From Pictodentalium vernedei (taxonomy: Eukaryota; Mollusca; Scaphopoda; Dentaliida; Dentaliidae), in assembly GCA_031216915.1 (NCBI GenBank), contig CM062289.1, positions 252,025,113 to 252,089,112 of the forward strand: 64,000 bases of DNA. Reading direction: 5' to 3'. Positions 21,987-32,173 of the stretch are shown here, piece by piece. Position 1 is the stretch's first letter; the number at the start of each line of letters is the position of its first letter. Made by a program: the position numbers and the translations under genes. The notes beneath the pieces were generated by a model, which saw nothing but the letters and a program-made list of their open reading frames with translations, made no database searches and was not told the origin of the DNA.

Positions 21987-23009
21987 CACCCAGAGTCGAG
22001 TGCCCCTTTTGATCCCCTGCTCCTCTCCCCTCCCTTTCCTTCGAATGCTTCCGGTGCCCTTGAATTATCACATGACTTTTGGCTCACAGATTGATTATTT
22101 CTTTGCCAAGTTTTGAGGCTTATTTTTATATGTTCATGGCAGGTCACTGTCCGTCCATCCTATTTTCCGACGTTGTAATAACAGTAGGTTCACCCGTCAT
22201 TACACTCCTGTAAACTTCAGCAAGTGTGGATCAAACTTGGATGGCAAAGTGGTACCTTAATTTTTGATATGATGCGTTCTTTTGTTACTTCTTACCACAC
22301 AAGGATATTAACGAACACTTCCTCGTCCGAGGTCAATACCGGTACTATAAAACTTTTACAGTTGTATTGTCCGGAATTACATTTTATCCCTGTGAATATA
22401 AATGTCAGGAAGTGAATCATGAGCATTTCAAGGGACATGCCAGTTTATGTAAACTCGCATCCACCCACGCTACACACCCACCCCTTCCACCCACATCCGT
22501 GGGATGTGTGAACAGCGCTCGTTTACTGTGGTAAATAAGTTCGCATTATTGGTAAAATAGGACCCCGTAACCAAGTCTTTTAATGCGTCATAGGAATAAA
22601 CGATTGGCTAAACATGACTTCAAACCTTTGATACGGTGGTGATGTAGTCATATGTGTTGAAAGTGACCTTAAACACCAATACATAGATATATAAATAAGT
22701 TTAGATATCGGAAAACTGTCACGCCTTTTAACCATTAAACTAATACAATGGCCATTCCGATCAGGCGCGTACAGCCAGGAATCTATATTGGTGGCGGCGT
22801 GAACTTGATTGGCATCTTTTGGGGCCCATTTTGATATTCTCCGGCATACTAGGAGGGAACGAATGTAGCCTGAGGGAGAGTGTGTGTTGAATAGGTCCTC
22901 TTCCCATTGGTGAGGGTCCTTGGGTGTTCCCCGGGAATTATTATGAAAATGCGGCGAAAAGGCTCTATCTTGGAACGCGTTGGGGCGCGATAGAATATAT
23001 GGTCAATAG
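21987..23009. other. No gene seen
   Basis: Apart from the CACCCA direct repeat at its left edge I see no coding frame, repeat or structured element. Confidence 0.45.
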
Positions 23010-23147
23010 TTCATTGCTAGGATTCGAGTACGATTTTTATCCTCGAGTGAGGCGCGCTGCGGATTATTTCACAAGGCGTTAGCCGAGTGAAATAATCCGC
23101 GTGACCACGAGAGGATAAAATGGTACTCGAATCCGAGCAGTGAAATT
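23010..23147. repeat. Foldback hairpin
   Basis: TTCATTGCTAGGATTCGAGT at the left faces ACTCGAATCCGAGCAGTGAA at the right. Inside, GCGGATTATTTCAC faces GTGAAATAATCCGC. The stem is about 60 bp with mismatches. It is probably a small foldback MITE. Confidence 0.75.
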
Positions 23148-23299
23148 TTGCATTTATATCATTTTCTCCTTATTTGTTTTCCCAAAACAACCCTTTATAA
23201 TTGTTTCCGTGGTTATTTTCAAAACATATCAAAAAAATCGCTGAGGGTGGAATACGATGCTGAGAGTGGAGTGCCTTTTTCGGCAAGTGTGAGTGTGCA

Positions 23300-23405
23300 T
23301 CAGGCCTGAAAATAAGAAGTCTGACATTTGCAGAGTAAGGTCCCCAGAGGGTGAATTTGATGACGCTATCTCATACAGTGGGCAAATTTATCCTCTGGGT
23401 ATTAA
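23300..23405. repeat. Partial copy of foldback MITE family F
   Basis: The words CCTGAAAATAAG, TTTGCAGAGTAAGGTCCCC and AGAGGGTGAATTTG match one arm of the foldback at 40981-41230. The second arm is missing. Confidence 0.7.
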
Positions 23406-24630
23406 ATCTTTCAGCTCCTGGTAATTCAAGAAAATAGTTTGCAAGTGTTGTCTATGAATGTCAAAGTTCTGTTTCTCTTAGGTGAAGGGTTTAAATGGTA
23501 ATGGTTTATTTCACACATTAATAGTCTGAAGAGGGGAATTTAAATCTATTTAATACAATTTCAAAGCGCAGAGTATTGGCCACAGGTTAGGACAGCATCT
23601 AAGGTCACCCCGTGGAGAAATGTGGCCTACAATAACAAAGCACAAAATCAGTTCTTGTGTAGTAATTAATTCAAGGTAATTACGATCATGATGCCACCCG
23701 AACTTGAAACATTTTGATTGGAAATTTCAAAAAAAAAAAATAATAAATTTTAGCACGACATTGTGGTAAAAATATGTAAAGCGGAAACAATACAAAATCA
23801 AACGGTAGCAGATTGCAATTAATGGAATAGGTCAGGCACGTGCAGTTTTGAGACGAGGTGTAAAATTGTACCGCGTAATTTAATTTACGCCAATTTCACA
23901 CGGCGACACTTCATTTGACATTCATCCAGGTAAGGTGACCCGGAAGCAATACTAATGGGGCGGAGACGTCAATCACATAGCTTTCCGGATTGTTTACAGA
24001 TGAGACAAGTAAATTCACAAAGAAGGACGTACAAAAGATTTGAAGTTCCTATTTACTTCCTAGGTGTTAAAAAGGGAATGTTTTAGGATAACTGGACGAA
24101 TTAAATTGTGCTGGTAAGTAGTTTCTTGGCGTTTCCAGTTCGAAAAAGTGTGTTGTCGGGGATGATCGCTGACACACTTATTTTTCGTGGACAGCTGATT
24201 GTATCAACTTACCGAAACACACCTGTAATTTGGTAGTTGACACGCATGGTTTTCGATAATATATACAATAACACCGACCATCCACTGACCTGCAGTAGTT
24301 CTCAGCTGAGAAGTCAGCGTATTACGATACCAGATTGCATTACATCAGCTGTAAACAGCTTAAAATGATAAGATATTTAGCGGTTAAATTAAACACAGGT
24401 AGATAACAGGTAAAAAAGGAAATTTATGTGAGTATGTGATAAAGAAATGCTGGTAAAGCTGAACTGGGCATTCTGCAATTTTTGTAAAAAAAAAGCACCT
24501 GGTTTCCACAAGCTTTTTTCATTTGTCATTAATCTTTCATGTCATAATTTCAATGATGGAGTGAAAGGAATTGGATTTAAACCTTTGTGACACTTTTATA
24601 TGCCCATTTTAAGGTTGTCTGTGTTCTGCC
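23406..24630 (+). other. No gene confirmed; possible promoter and first exon
   Basis: Around 23935-24000 there are promoter-like words (GGGGCGGAGACGTCAATCA). A GTAAGTAG splice-donor-like word follows at 24114. This could be an untranslated first exon of a host gene whose intron carries the repeats to the right. There is no open frame of note and no other support. Confidence 0.2.
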
Positions 24631-24965
24631 TGCATTATAAGGCGACACCTGCTTCTGGACAAAAGTGGTAAAAAAACTGGACGAGACACGTAATCCCGTT
24701 TGCTCATTTGATGTATGGGACATGGTTTGCCTGGGTACTATGGCTTACTGTACGTCAATGGTGTACTTTCTTGCAGTTGCTGCTAACTCTACTTGTGACC
24801 GGATAGTAAGTTAGACTGGAATGCCTGACAGTTTCTTGCTGCTGTTTGATGGTTCTCCTTGATACTCCAGCTTCCTTCACCCATAAAAAAACTGTATGAC
24901 ATGACATGACCATGGCTGGTGAAAGCATCATTGGACCCCAAAAGAAGATAGATATTAGAGATGAG
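24631..24965 (+). repeat. Decayed tRNA-derived SINE copy
   Basis: Blocks such as GGTACTATGGCTTACTGTACG, CTAACTCTACTTGTG, TACTCCAGCTTCCTTCACCC and GAAAGCATCATTGGACCCC parallel the better copy at 28060-28484. The tRNA-like head is not clear. Confidence 0.55.
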
Positions 24966-25089
24966 AAAAAATTACCAGCTGCATTTTAAGAAGGTGACAT
25001 TTTCTTAACTTCCTACAAATTCATGCTGAGAGATTTCTTTCTTTTGCTGTTACATGTATTTATTAGCTCCTGCATAATGACGTGAAAAT

Positions 25090-25274
25090 CTCAAAGTTTC
25101 AACTTGCAAATCTTTTTCATAATGAAATGAGGAATTTAATCAATTCAGTCTTGTTTGACAGAGCTCATTGAGCTCTGTTAAAAAAGATTGAATTGGTTAA
25201 ATTCCCAATTTCATTATGGGAAAAAATTACTGCTGAAAATTTTGGTACTTTGGCATCTGTTTGCAGAGGGTTAA
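25090..25274. mobile_element. Palindromic MITE, family C
   Basis: The centre GACAGAGCTCATTGAGCTCTG is flanked by AATTCAGTCTTG and the mirrored AGATTGAATTGG. The right end GCAGAGGG-TTAA resembles the TTAA-flanked families. A related copy lies at 37733-37943 and a core at about 31650-31745. The left end is unclear. Confidence 0.6.
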
Positions 25275-25886
25275 GCTAATTGCCAAACAAATAGCAGCAT
25301 CCTGATTGCATTGCCAATGTTGTTAAAAATTGCATGAGATATTAAAGGAATGGGCGTATCGCAGTTTACTTACAAAACCTTTGACCAAATGGTATCTGTA
25401 AAGTGTTATCCCATCAATTCTCTGGCAATTAACAAACAATTGTTTGTTTTTTAACAGTGTGAAAAGACCACCATCTGATGGTTGAAAAAAATCCACAAAT
25501 CATTCTCGACAATTTTGAACAAGCAATTTAATTAGAGATATACACTTTTAGTCTGCCCACTCCACCCTGATCCTCCACCATAACATTAAGTCACCTGTAT
25601 GCCTGTATGTCTATGCTGTTGTAATGTGTCTGCAAATGGTGAACATTGTGCATGCAAATCTTAGTTGTAATAGCAGAAAATTGTTTGTTACTCAGTCCAT
25701 CTTGACGTATACGTTATGGTCATGATACATTGTATAATCATACATGTTTAAAGGGGTCATAAACTCTGACAAACATAACCCTAACAAATACACTACAATA
25801 ATTATATGAAGAGTGTTTTACCATGGATACACCCAAAGAGTGGAGGTTCCACTCAGACAAGTCAGTTCCATAGAAAAGCATATATG
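25275..25886. other. No gene seen
   Basis: AT-rich sequence with no recognisable element or frame. Confidence 0.45.
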
Positions 25887-26146
25887 TACAGTACGTGGAG
25901 AGTGTCTTATCACTAAATCACCTGCAGAGTGGAGATTCCACCCGCAATAATTGCAAATTTGTTGCAAAGCATAACAAACACAGGCATAGTTTTAACCAAT
26001 GGACCTCCGGGTTAAACCCGGAGGTCCATTGGCTGAAACATTGCTTGTGTTTTTTTGTCCATATGTATAAAATTTGAAAGCTATAGTTTGGGTGATAACT
26101 CCACTGCGTGGGTGATTTAGTTACAATCCACTCTCCACATGCTGTA
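25887..26146. mobile_element. TA-flanked foldback MITE, family G copy 1
   Basis: TIRs of about 50 bp: TA-CAGTACGTGGAGAGTG at the left, and the reverse complement of the right end reads TA-CAGCATGTGGAGAGTG; TAAATCACC follows in both. The centre is a perfect palindrome around GGACCTCCGGGTT. TA flanks and a CAGT start fit Tc1/mariner-derived MITEs. A second copy is at 35651-35898. Confidence 0.8.
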
Positions 26147-26446
26147 CATGTAAGTGAAGAGTACTGTACATTGATGGTGGGTTACTACTATATCATGGGT
26201 TCATACTCAGTGGTCCATGAGCTGAAAATTTTCAAGTACTTCAGAAGTCTTCTACCAGAAACCTACATGTACATGTACTATATGTTGATATTCAAGTGAT
26301 TGACCTCATTTTGTTCTTGTGAAAAACAGTGGAGGTACAGCTAGCAAACTTACTAATGGTTGACTATGTTTTACAGTGAAGAGGATTAATGGATTAGTTT
26401 AGCCTTTAACATCCTGGTTATGATTTCCAACTGTAAAGCAGCTTGG

Positions 26447-26764
26447 TACAGTTAAAACTAGAAGTCCTGTCACGCACTGTGCACTTATCTAGGCTTAATT
26501 GCGCATAGGAATTGCGCGCAATTGCCATATCGAATGGCATCCAAAGCATGGCAGGTTCTCCTGGTTACTCATAACAAACACAGGCAATGTTTCTGCCAGT
26601 GGACCTCCGGGTTACCCGGAGGTCCATTGGCAGAAACATTGCTTGAGCACAGGCCAAATGTACAGAATTTGATAGCCTTACTATGGTCATAACGCATAGA
26701 TTAACGTGGGGATCGACATGCTATTTGTGCGCATTTCATGACAGGACTTCTAGTTTTAACTGTA
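26447..26764. mobile_element. TA-flanked foldback MITE, family H, with 25-bp perfect TIRs
   Basis: TA then CAGTTAAAACTAGAAGTCCT at the left is exactly mirrored at the right, ending TA at 26764. The perfect TIR is 25 bp or slightly more. The interior holds the palindrome TGGACCTCCGGGTT facing ACCCGGAGGTCCA, flanked by words also found inside family G. It fits a Tc1/mariner-derived MITE, and the perfect TIRs suggest recent insertion. Confidence 0.85.
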
Positions 26765-27565
26765 TATAAACATTGAACACATGTCTGCTGAACTTGAAAC
26801 ACATCTTTTCAGGATTTATATTTCCTCTAAATTTGGAAGAATCCATTTGGATTCTGGTGAAAATGGTTGTGAGAATCCATACCTTCTATGAGTGTCCCAA
26901 GATCCCATTAGGCCACAATGGTTGAACTCCTGCTGAATACTGATAACACATGTTATCGCTTTACCCAACACAGCTCTTTAATTTTTAAAACATAAACTGA
27001 ATTTGATAATCTTGGGTGTAGCTAAGGGGGGGGGGGCATAAAACACCACCCACAACCCAACCCCCCAACCCCACCCACCCACCCCCCAAAAAAACAAAAA
27101 AAACCCAAAAAACAAAAAAAATGTCCATCGCAGATGTATCCTCAGCAGTCTGTTAAGTACAATGCCCAAATTTGATTTATTCAATTCACTTACACATACA
27201 CTCAGCATGAATTCTCTGATAAATACAGCTGATAACTGTGTCATTCTGACACACATGTGTTGAGCCTTGAATCAAAGTTCCTGGCTTGACAGTTCTTGTA
27301 GGCCATTAATTACAAATGAGCCAATCCATCCTGAATGATATTTTTGAATTAACCAGTTCAGAAAACCAAATAAATCATGCTGTGTGAAACCTGACAATTT
27401 GACGTACAGGTAGCTCTAAAATCATTCTCATGGCCTTCCAATTACAAAAATTTTCTTGGGGTAGGCCTTCATTCACTTTTAATTTTGATGCCCCCCCCCC
27501 CTCCCCCCTCGATCATGAATTGCTGGCTACACCCCTGATAATTTAAAAAAAAAACAAAACAATAT
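26765..27565. other. No gene; G/C homopolymers
   Basis: A G run (27027-27036) is followed by C-rich and A-rich low complexity to 27120, and a C run lies at 27491-27500. No element or frame was recognised. Confidence 0.5.
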
Positions 27566-27732
27566 TCGTCAATAAAACCTTACAAATATGGATGTCATTC
27601 GAAATGGCTCATTGAGCCAATTCCAACGACCGCCATATTTGTACAATTTTATTGACAAAGTGTCAGGATATTTCAGGTCATGTTAGCCTTGTATTGGTTA
27701 CTTTGCTACTGCTATGTTAGGTAAAGGGTTAA
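27566..27732. mobile_element. Partial TTAA MITE, family B
   Basis: The central palindrome, CAATAAAACCTTACAAATATGG-like on the left and ATATTTGTACAATTTTATTG on the right, with GTTAGGTAAAGGG-TTAA at the right end, matches 32174 and 34389. The left end is truncated. Confidence 0.7.
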
Positions 27733-28059
27733 ATTGACTCAATTCTTCTCAGGTGAATCCTAGAAGAGGTGCAGCAGGAAACTATGGATCGTTGCTATTT
27801 TTGTTCCACAAATCTTTGCATGAATGGATTCTCGATTTTTTGGTGAAATATACATGTTAGTCCTGCTTTTATCTTCTTTCATGGTTAAAAATATTTTACT
27901 CATTGAACAAAAGGCAGGAACATGCTTGATTATCAATTAAGCTTAGGACATAAATGTAGGGTCCTCAGTCTAATCCTGAACAGTGGTAGCTGTATTGTAT
28001 CCTTGGGAAAGGTGCCTAATCCTGATTGCACTCATGGGGGCATACAGTAGGGGGAGGGG

Positions 28060-28484
28060 GGTGGTGACTCAGTAGGTAGAGGTGCAGGCTGCAAGCCAAG
28101 AGGTCCTCAGTTCGAATCCCACCTGCAGCAACCGAGTTGTGTCCTTGGGCAAGACACTTCACCTCCATTGCCCATGTGGGTGCACTAAGGCGTACTGCAT
28201 GTCGATGGTGCACCTGTCCTCAACCAATGCTAACCCTGCTTGTGTGGAGTTAGTATGTAGGGGAGCTGACAGTTGCTCGGTGTTTCTCTCCGGGTACTCC
28301 GGCTTCCTCCACCCGTAAAACTGTTGTGGTCATGATTAGCCATTGTGCAGAAATATGTGACCTTGACAGCTTGCTGCTGCTCGGTGTTTCTCTCTGGGTA
28401 CTATGGCTTCATCCACCCTTAAAACTGTCCAACAGAATATGACTGTGGCTGTCAAAAGTGTCATTAAACCCCAATAAATAAAAA
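28060..28484 (+). repeat. tRNA-derived SINE, best copy
   Basis: A tRNA-like head carries a box A-like GTGACTCAGTAGGTAGAGG and a box B-like AGTTCGAATCC (28109-28119). A conserved body follows, with TGTCCTTGGGCAAGACACTT, the type of central domain shared by metazoan SINEs. A part ending GTGTCATTAAACCCCAATAAATA gives an A-rich tail. It is probably transcribed by RNA polymerase III. Other copies are at 30515 (minus), 31748 (heads only) and 52541. Confidence 0.85.
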
Positions 28485-28600
28485 TTCCACTGCCGTAGCA
28501 ACTACTCTTTTTGTAATGGAAGTGACATTAAACCCAAATTTATTTATATATTGGAGTTTAATGACACCTTTCGACAACCAGGGTCACCTCATGTCGGACA

Positions 28601-28856
28601 TTAACCCTTTACATAACATGAAAAGGAGACAACACTTTCAAACGAAATTCTTCAGTAACAATCTTTTCATTTTTTTGCATCTAAAACATAGCTTACAGGT
28701 GTATGACCCCTCATTGGAATGAGCTCAGGAAGCTTGTTCCAATGAAGGGTCATAGATGTAAGCTATGTTTCTGAGACAAAAAATAATTAAAATTGAATGG
28801 AGATTTTTGTAAATAGTGCTGGTCGGTTTTGGCCATTACGTCGGGTAAAGGGTTAA
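28601..28856. mobile_element. TTAA-flanked MITE, family A
   Basis: Runs from TTAA-CCCTTTACATAACATG to GTCGGGTAAAGGG-TTAA, with the central palindrome CATTGGAATGAGCTC and CATAGCTTA mirrored on both sides. Confidence 0.85.
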
Positions 28857-29307
28857 ACCCAAAGAAATAAATATATATCCACTACCACACACCCAAACTT
28901 TTATGCAAACACATTTTGATGAGAACTTTACTTCCAGCAGACTACACAATAATATCATGTTTACCTCTCACACACTAAGTGTAATTAATATTGTTATTAT
29001 ATGTTTGTAGTAATAAAAAAAGAGATAAGGTTGTTCAAATGATATTCTAATCAGTGAATAACACTTGAACTAGGCGCACAGTCATAATGTTATAGATTCC
29101 ACCAGCTTTAACCTATCAGTAAACTTTCACATGTACATTGTGTGTGTTGTGTTGCAATGTATCGGAATCTATCAGAGGAACATGCACCTACATGTACATG
29201 TAGCTCTTTTAAGAAGTTATGCAGCTGAACCTACAGTATTTTGATAGCACGCTGGGAAAAATAAATTCAAACAAAAACTCACTATTCTCAAAATAGATCC
29301 GATTTTT
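28857..29307. other. No gene seen
   Basis: AT-rich sequence with ACATGTACATGTA words. No defined element was found. Confidence 0.45.
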
Positions 29308-30210
29308 TAGCTCCCTTGACTTTCAGTCAGGGGGTGCTTAAGTGATCACTTTTGTCCATTGTCCATCCATCTGTCCACATGTCATCCAGGTCAGATTCAA
29401 GTTTGTTCAAAACGAGTCCCTGGGTTTAATATTTGAGTTCTCTGTAGAATCCTGAATTTTAGCTTAGTTAAAATATGAGGAAATGTCTTTAAAAATCTTC
29501 TTCTTCAGATCTTCCAGTCAGACTCCTTTCATATTTGGTATACAACATCTCTACGGGGCTCAGATTCAAGTTTGTTCAAATCCAGTCCCTGGGTTAATAT
29601 TTGGGCTCCCTGTGAGAGCCAAAATTTTAACTTAGTGCAATATGAGGAAATTTCATAAAAATCTTCTTCAGATCCACCAGTTAGCATCCTTTCATATTTG
29701 GTATACAACATGTCTAGGAAGGCCAGATTTAAGTTTGTTCAAATAAAGTCCCTAGGTTAATATTTGGGCACCCTATGGAAGTCCGTATTTTAGCTTAGTG
29801 TAATATGAGGAAATTTTGTTAAAAATCTTCAGATTCTCCAGTCAGACTCCTTTCGTATTTGGTATACAACATCTCTAGGAGGCTTTCAGATTCAAGTTTG
29901 TTCAAATCGGGTCCTTGGGTTAATATTTAGACTCTCTATTGGGGGAGGGGGGGGGGGGTGGTGGTTGCAGTGGCTGCAGTGACATAACAACCTTTGGAAG
30001 TTTGACAGTGCTCGTCTACAGCTAATAGAATTGGAAGCAGTCAGGAAGACCCATGATAATAATCATCTGACATGGACACCAGAGTTATGAATAGTTTCAT
30101 GCCTACATTCCTCTGTAGTGTTGATGAAAAATGTTTAACTGAATGTGACCCAAAATACTTCTTTGAGCCACTTTGTCAGGTGAGCGATTAAGGCCTCTTG
30201 GGGTCTCTTG
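29308..30210 (+). mobile_element. Helentron-like tandem-repeat element H2
   Basis: It opens with TAGCTCCCTTGACTTTCAGT, in which CCCTTGACT pairs with AGTCAGGGG as a 5' hairpin. GTCCATTGTCCATCC follows. Units of about 150 bp contain TTCAAGTTTGTTCAAAT, GGTTAATATTTG, ATATGAGGAAAT and TTTGGTATACAACAT, with about four copies. It ends near TGTCAGGTGAGCGATTAAGG. I recall elements with closely similar ends in bivalve genomes. It has no protein. Confidence 0.65.
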
Positions 30211-30514
30211 TTTAAAGATACTCTTTGATTGATAATACAAATTATACAATAGAGCTCACTTAATTTGGTATCTTCTAATTCAATAATCCTCTCAATTGTT
30301 ACATACATGCACATGTATAACTCCCAAACACCAAATCATTTACTACACCTTCAATACAAATTTGACCTGTTAATTACATATAGGTTATAGAGTAAACTCA
30401 TGTTAATTGAATACAATGTAAAAGATCTTGCGATCTGTCGAAGAATTACTGTTAACAGCAACTGAATTCCATGTGTTTAACCTACATGTATTTTAACTCA
30501 CTAAATCCAATATT
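30211..30514. other. No gene seen
   Basis: AT-rich sequence without a recognised feature. Confidence 0.45.
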
Positions 30515-30868
30515 ATTTATATATTGGTGTTTAAGGTCACATATTTCTGCACAATGGCTAATCATGACCACAACAGTTTTACAGGTGGAGGAAGCTGGAG
30601 TGCCTGGAGAGAACCACTGAGCAATGGCGAGCAACTATCAGCTCCCCAACATACTAACTCCACACAAGCAGGGCTAACATTGGTTGAAGACAGGTGCACC
30701 ATCGACGTGCAGTATGCCTTAGTACACAATGCCACGATGCCCCCACATAGGCAATGGGGGTGAAGTGCCTTGCCGAAGGATACAATACGGTTGCCACAGA
30801 TGGGATCCGAACTGAGGACCTCTCGTCTTGCAGCCTGCACCACTACCACTGAGTCACAGTGCCCCATT
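30515..30868 (-). repeat. tRNA-derived SINE, minus strand
   Basis: Read on the minus strand, the box A-like GTGACTCAGTGGTAGTGG and box B-like AGTTCGGATCC precede TATCCTTCGGCAAGGCACTT. The 3' end near 30515 carries TTATTTATATA in forward orientation. It is full length or nearly so. Confidence 0.8.
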
Positions 30869-31260
30869 GAAACCAATATAGGCATTTAATCTATGATATC
30901 TTGTTTGTCAGAGCTTGATAGATTTCACACTAGCTTGTCATCAATACCTATAATACTTTAGACGAGAAATGGTCCGACAACTGGATGGAGCTCAGATCTG
31001 GGAATTCATCCATAAAGCACTGTCAAGCAACAAGAAAATCAAGTGTTATTCAAGTACATATCTAAACCAATTCATTATTTTTATCTTTCTTGATGTCCAC
31101 TATGAAGTGACAGAGTAACTAGAATAATCAAGAAAAGTAGCTGGACAAGATCTTTTCACAAGTTTGCAAAATTCAGAACTTTTTCCAAAAGATGATATAT
31201 AGCCAAACTTCAGGAGCACCTTTCCAGAATTAGTCAAAAAAATCCCTGGAGTATGTGCAG
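30869..31260. other. SINE-adjacent sequence, arm of an inverted duplication
   Basis: The first 50 bp (about 30866-30915) are the reverse complement of 31690-31745, including CATTTAATCTATGATATC. The remainder shows nothing. Confidence 0.6.
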
Positions 31261-31511
31261 TATATCCTTTACCCAATGTAATTCCAAAACCGGCCAGTGT
31301 TATCTGCAAAAATCACCATTCAATTTTCATTATTTGTTTCATTTTTTTGTCACAAAAACATAGCTTATAACCTCTCACTGGAACGAGCTTGTTGAGCTTG
31401 TTCCAATGAGAGAGCATAACCTATTTTTTACTCCAAAAATTGTAAAAATTTAGTTATTCAAGAATTTTGTTTGCTAGTGTCATCTGTCTTTCATGTTAGA
31501 TAAAGGGTTAG
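31261..31511. mobile_element. TTAA-type MITE, family A
   Basis: Decayed ends (CCTTTACCCAATGTAA and GTTAGATAAAGGGTTA) surround the family A palindrome (GAACGAGCTTGTTGAGCTTG). Confidence 0.8.
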
Positions 31512-31747
31512 GACAGTGTTCTGTTTGGAAGCATGTTAGGTGCATGCACAGTGGAATCCTGTTAACTGAATAGTCACTTTGCAGGTGAAAAATATGAAAG
31601 TAACAAGAGTATTCAATTAACAGGAATTTGGTCATTTTCCTGTATTTGAGTAAAAATGGAGAATTTATTCTATCATATCTTGTTTGACAGAGCTCACGGA
31701 GCTCTGACAAACAAGATATCATAGATTAAATGCCGATATTGGTTTCA

Positions 31748-31930
31748 ATGGGGTGTGGTGACCCAGTAGGTAGAGATGCAGGCTGCAAGTCAAGAGGTCC
31801 TCGGTTCAAATCCCATCTGTGACAACCGTGTTGTACTGCGACAGACCTTAGGCTGCAGGCTGCAAGCCGAGCGGTGCTCAGTTCAAATCCCATCTGTGGC
31901 AACTGTGTTGTACTGCGACTGACCTTAAAA
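31748..31930 (+). repeat. Two tandem SINE tRNA-like heads
   Basis: The head with GTGACCCAGTAGGTAGAG and GGTTCAAATCCC is followed at about 31850 by a second partial head (GCTGCAGGCTGCAAGCCG, then AGTTCAAATCCC). Each is followed by the same short tail TTGTACTGCGAC. The usual SINE body is absent. Confidence 0.75.
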
Positions 31931-32173
31931 GTAGTCCCTTTGTCGAGTAGATCATAATCAACATCTAGAATTGACACTAGTTGGTCAAGATTTACTAAAT
32001 CAAAATTTATTATTTTGCAGTTATGACAATAGAACCAGGGAAACACATGAAAATAGCACCTCAGATTCATTGTTCCTGACTGAGTTTTTATTGTCTTTTT
32101 TGATAGGTGCAATTTAATCATTTTACAGTGTTGTAGGAAGGAAAATGGAAGAGAATTTCAACTGGATCACAAT
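31931..32173. other. No gene seen
   Basis: AT-rich stretch without a recognised feature. Confidence 0.4.

Noticed and set aside
28060-28180. Stand-alone tRNA gene
   Set aside because: Box A and box B words are present but no cloverleaf with acceptor stem; they are the head of a SINE.
29529-29711. Minus-strand 60-codon frame
   Set aside because: Read from the tandem units of H2; spurious.
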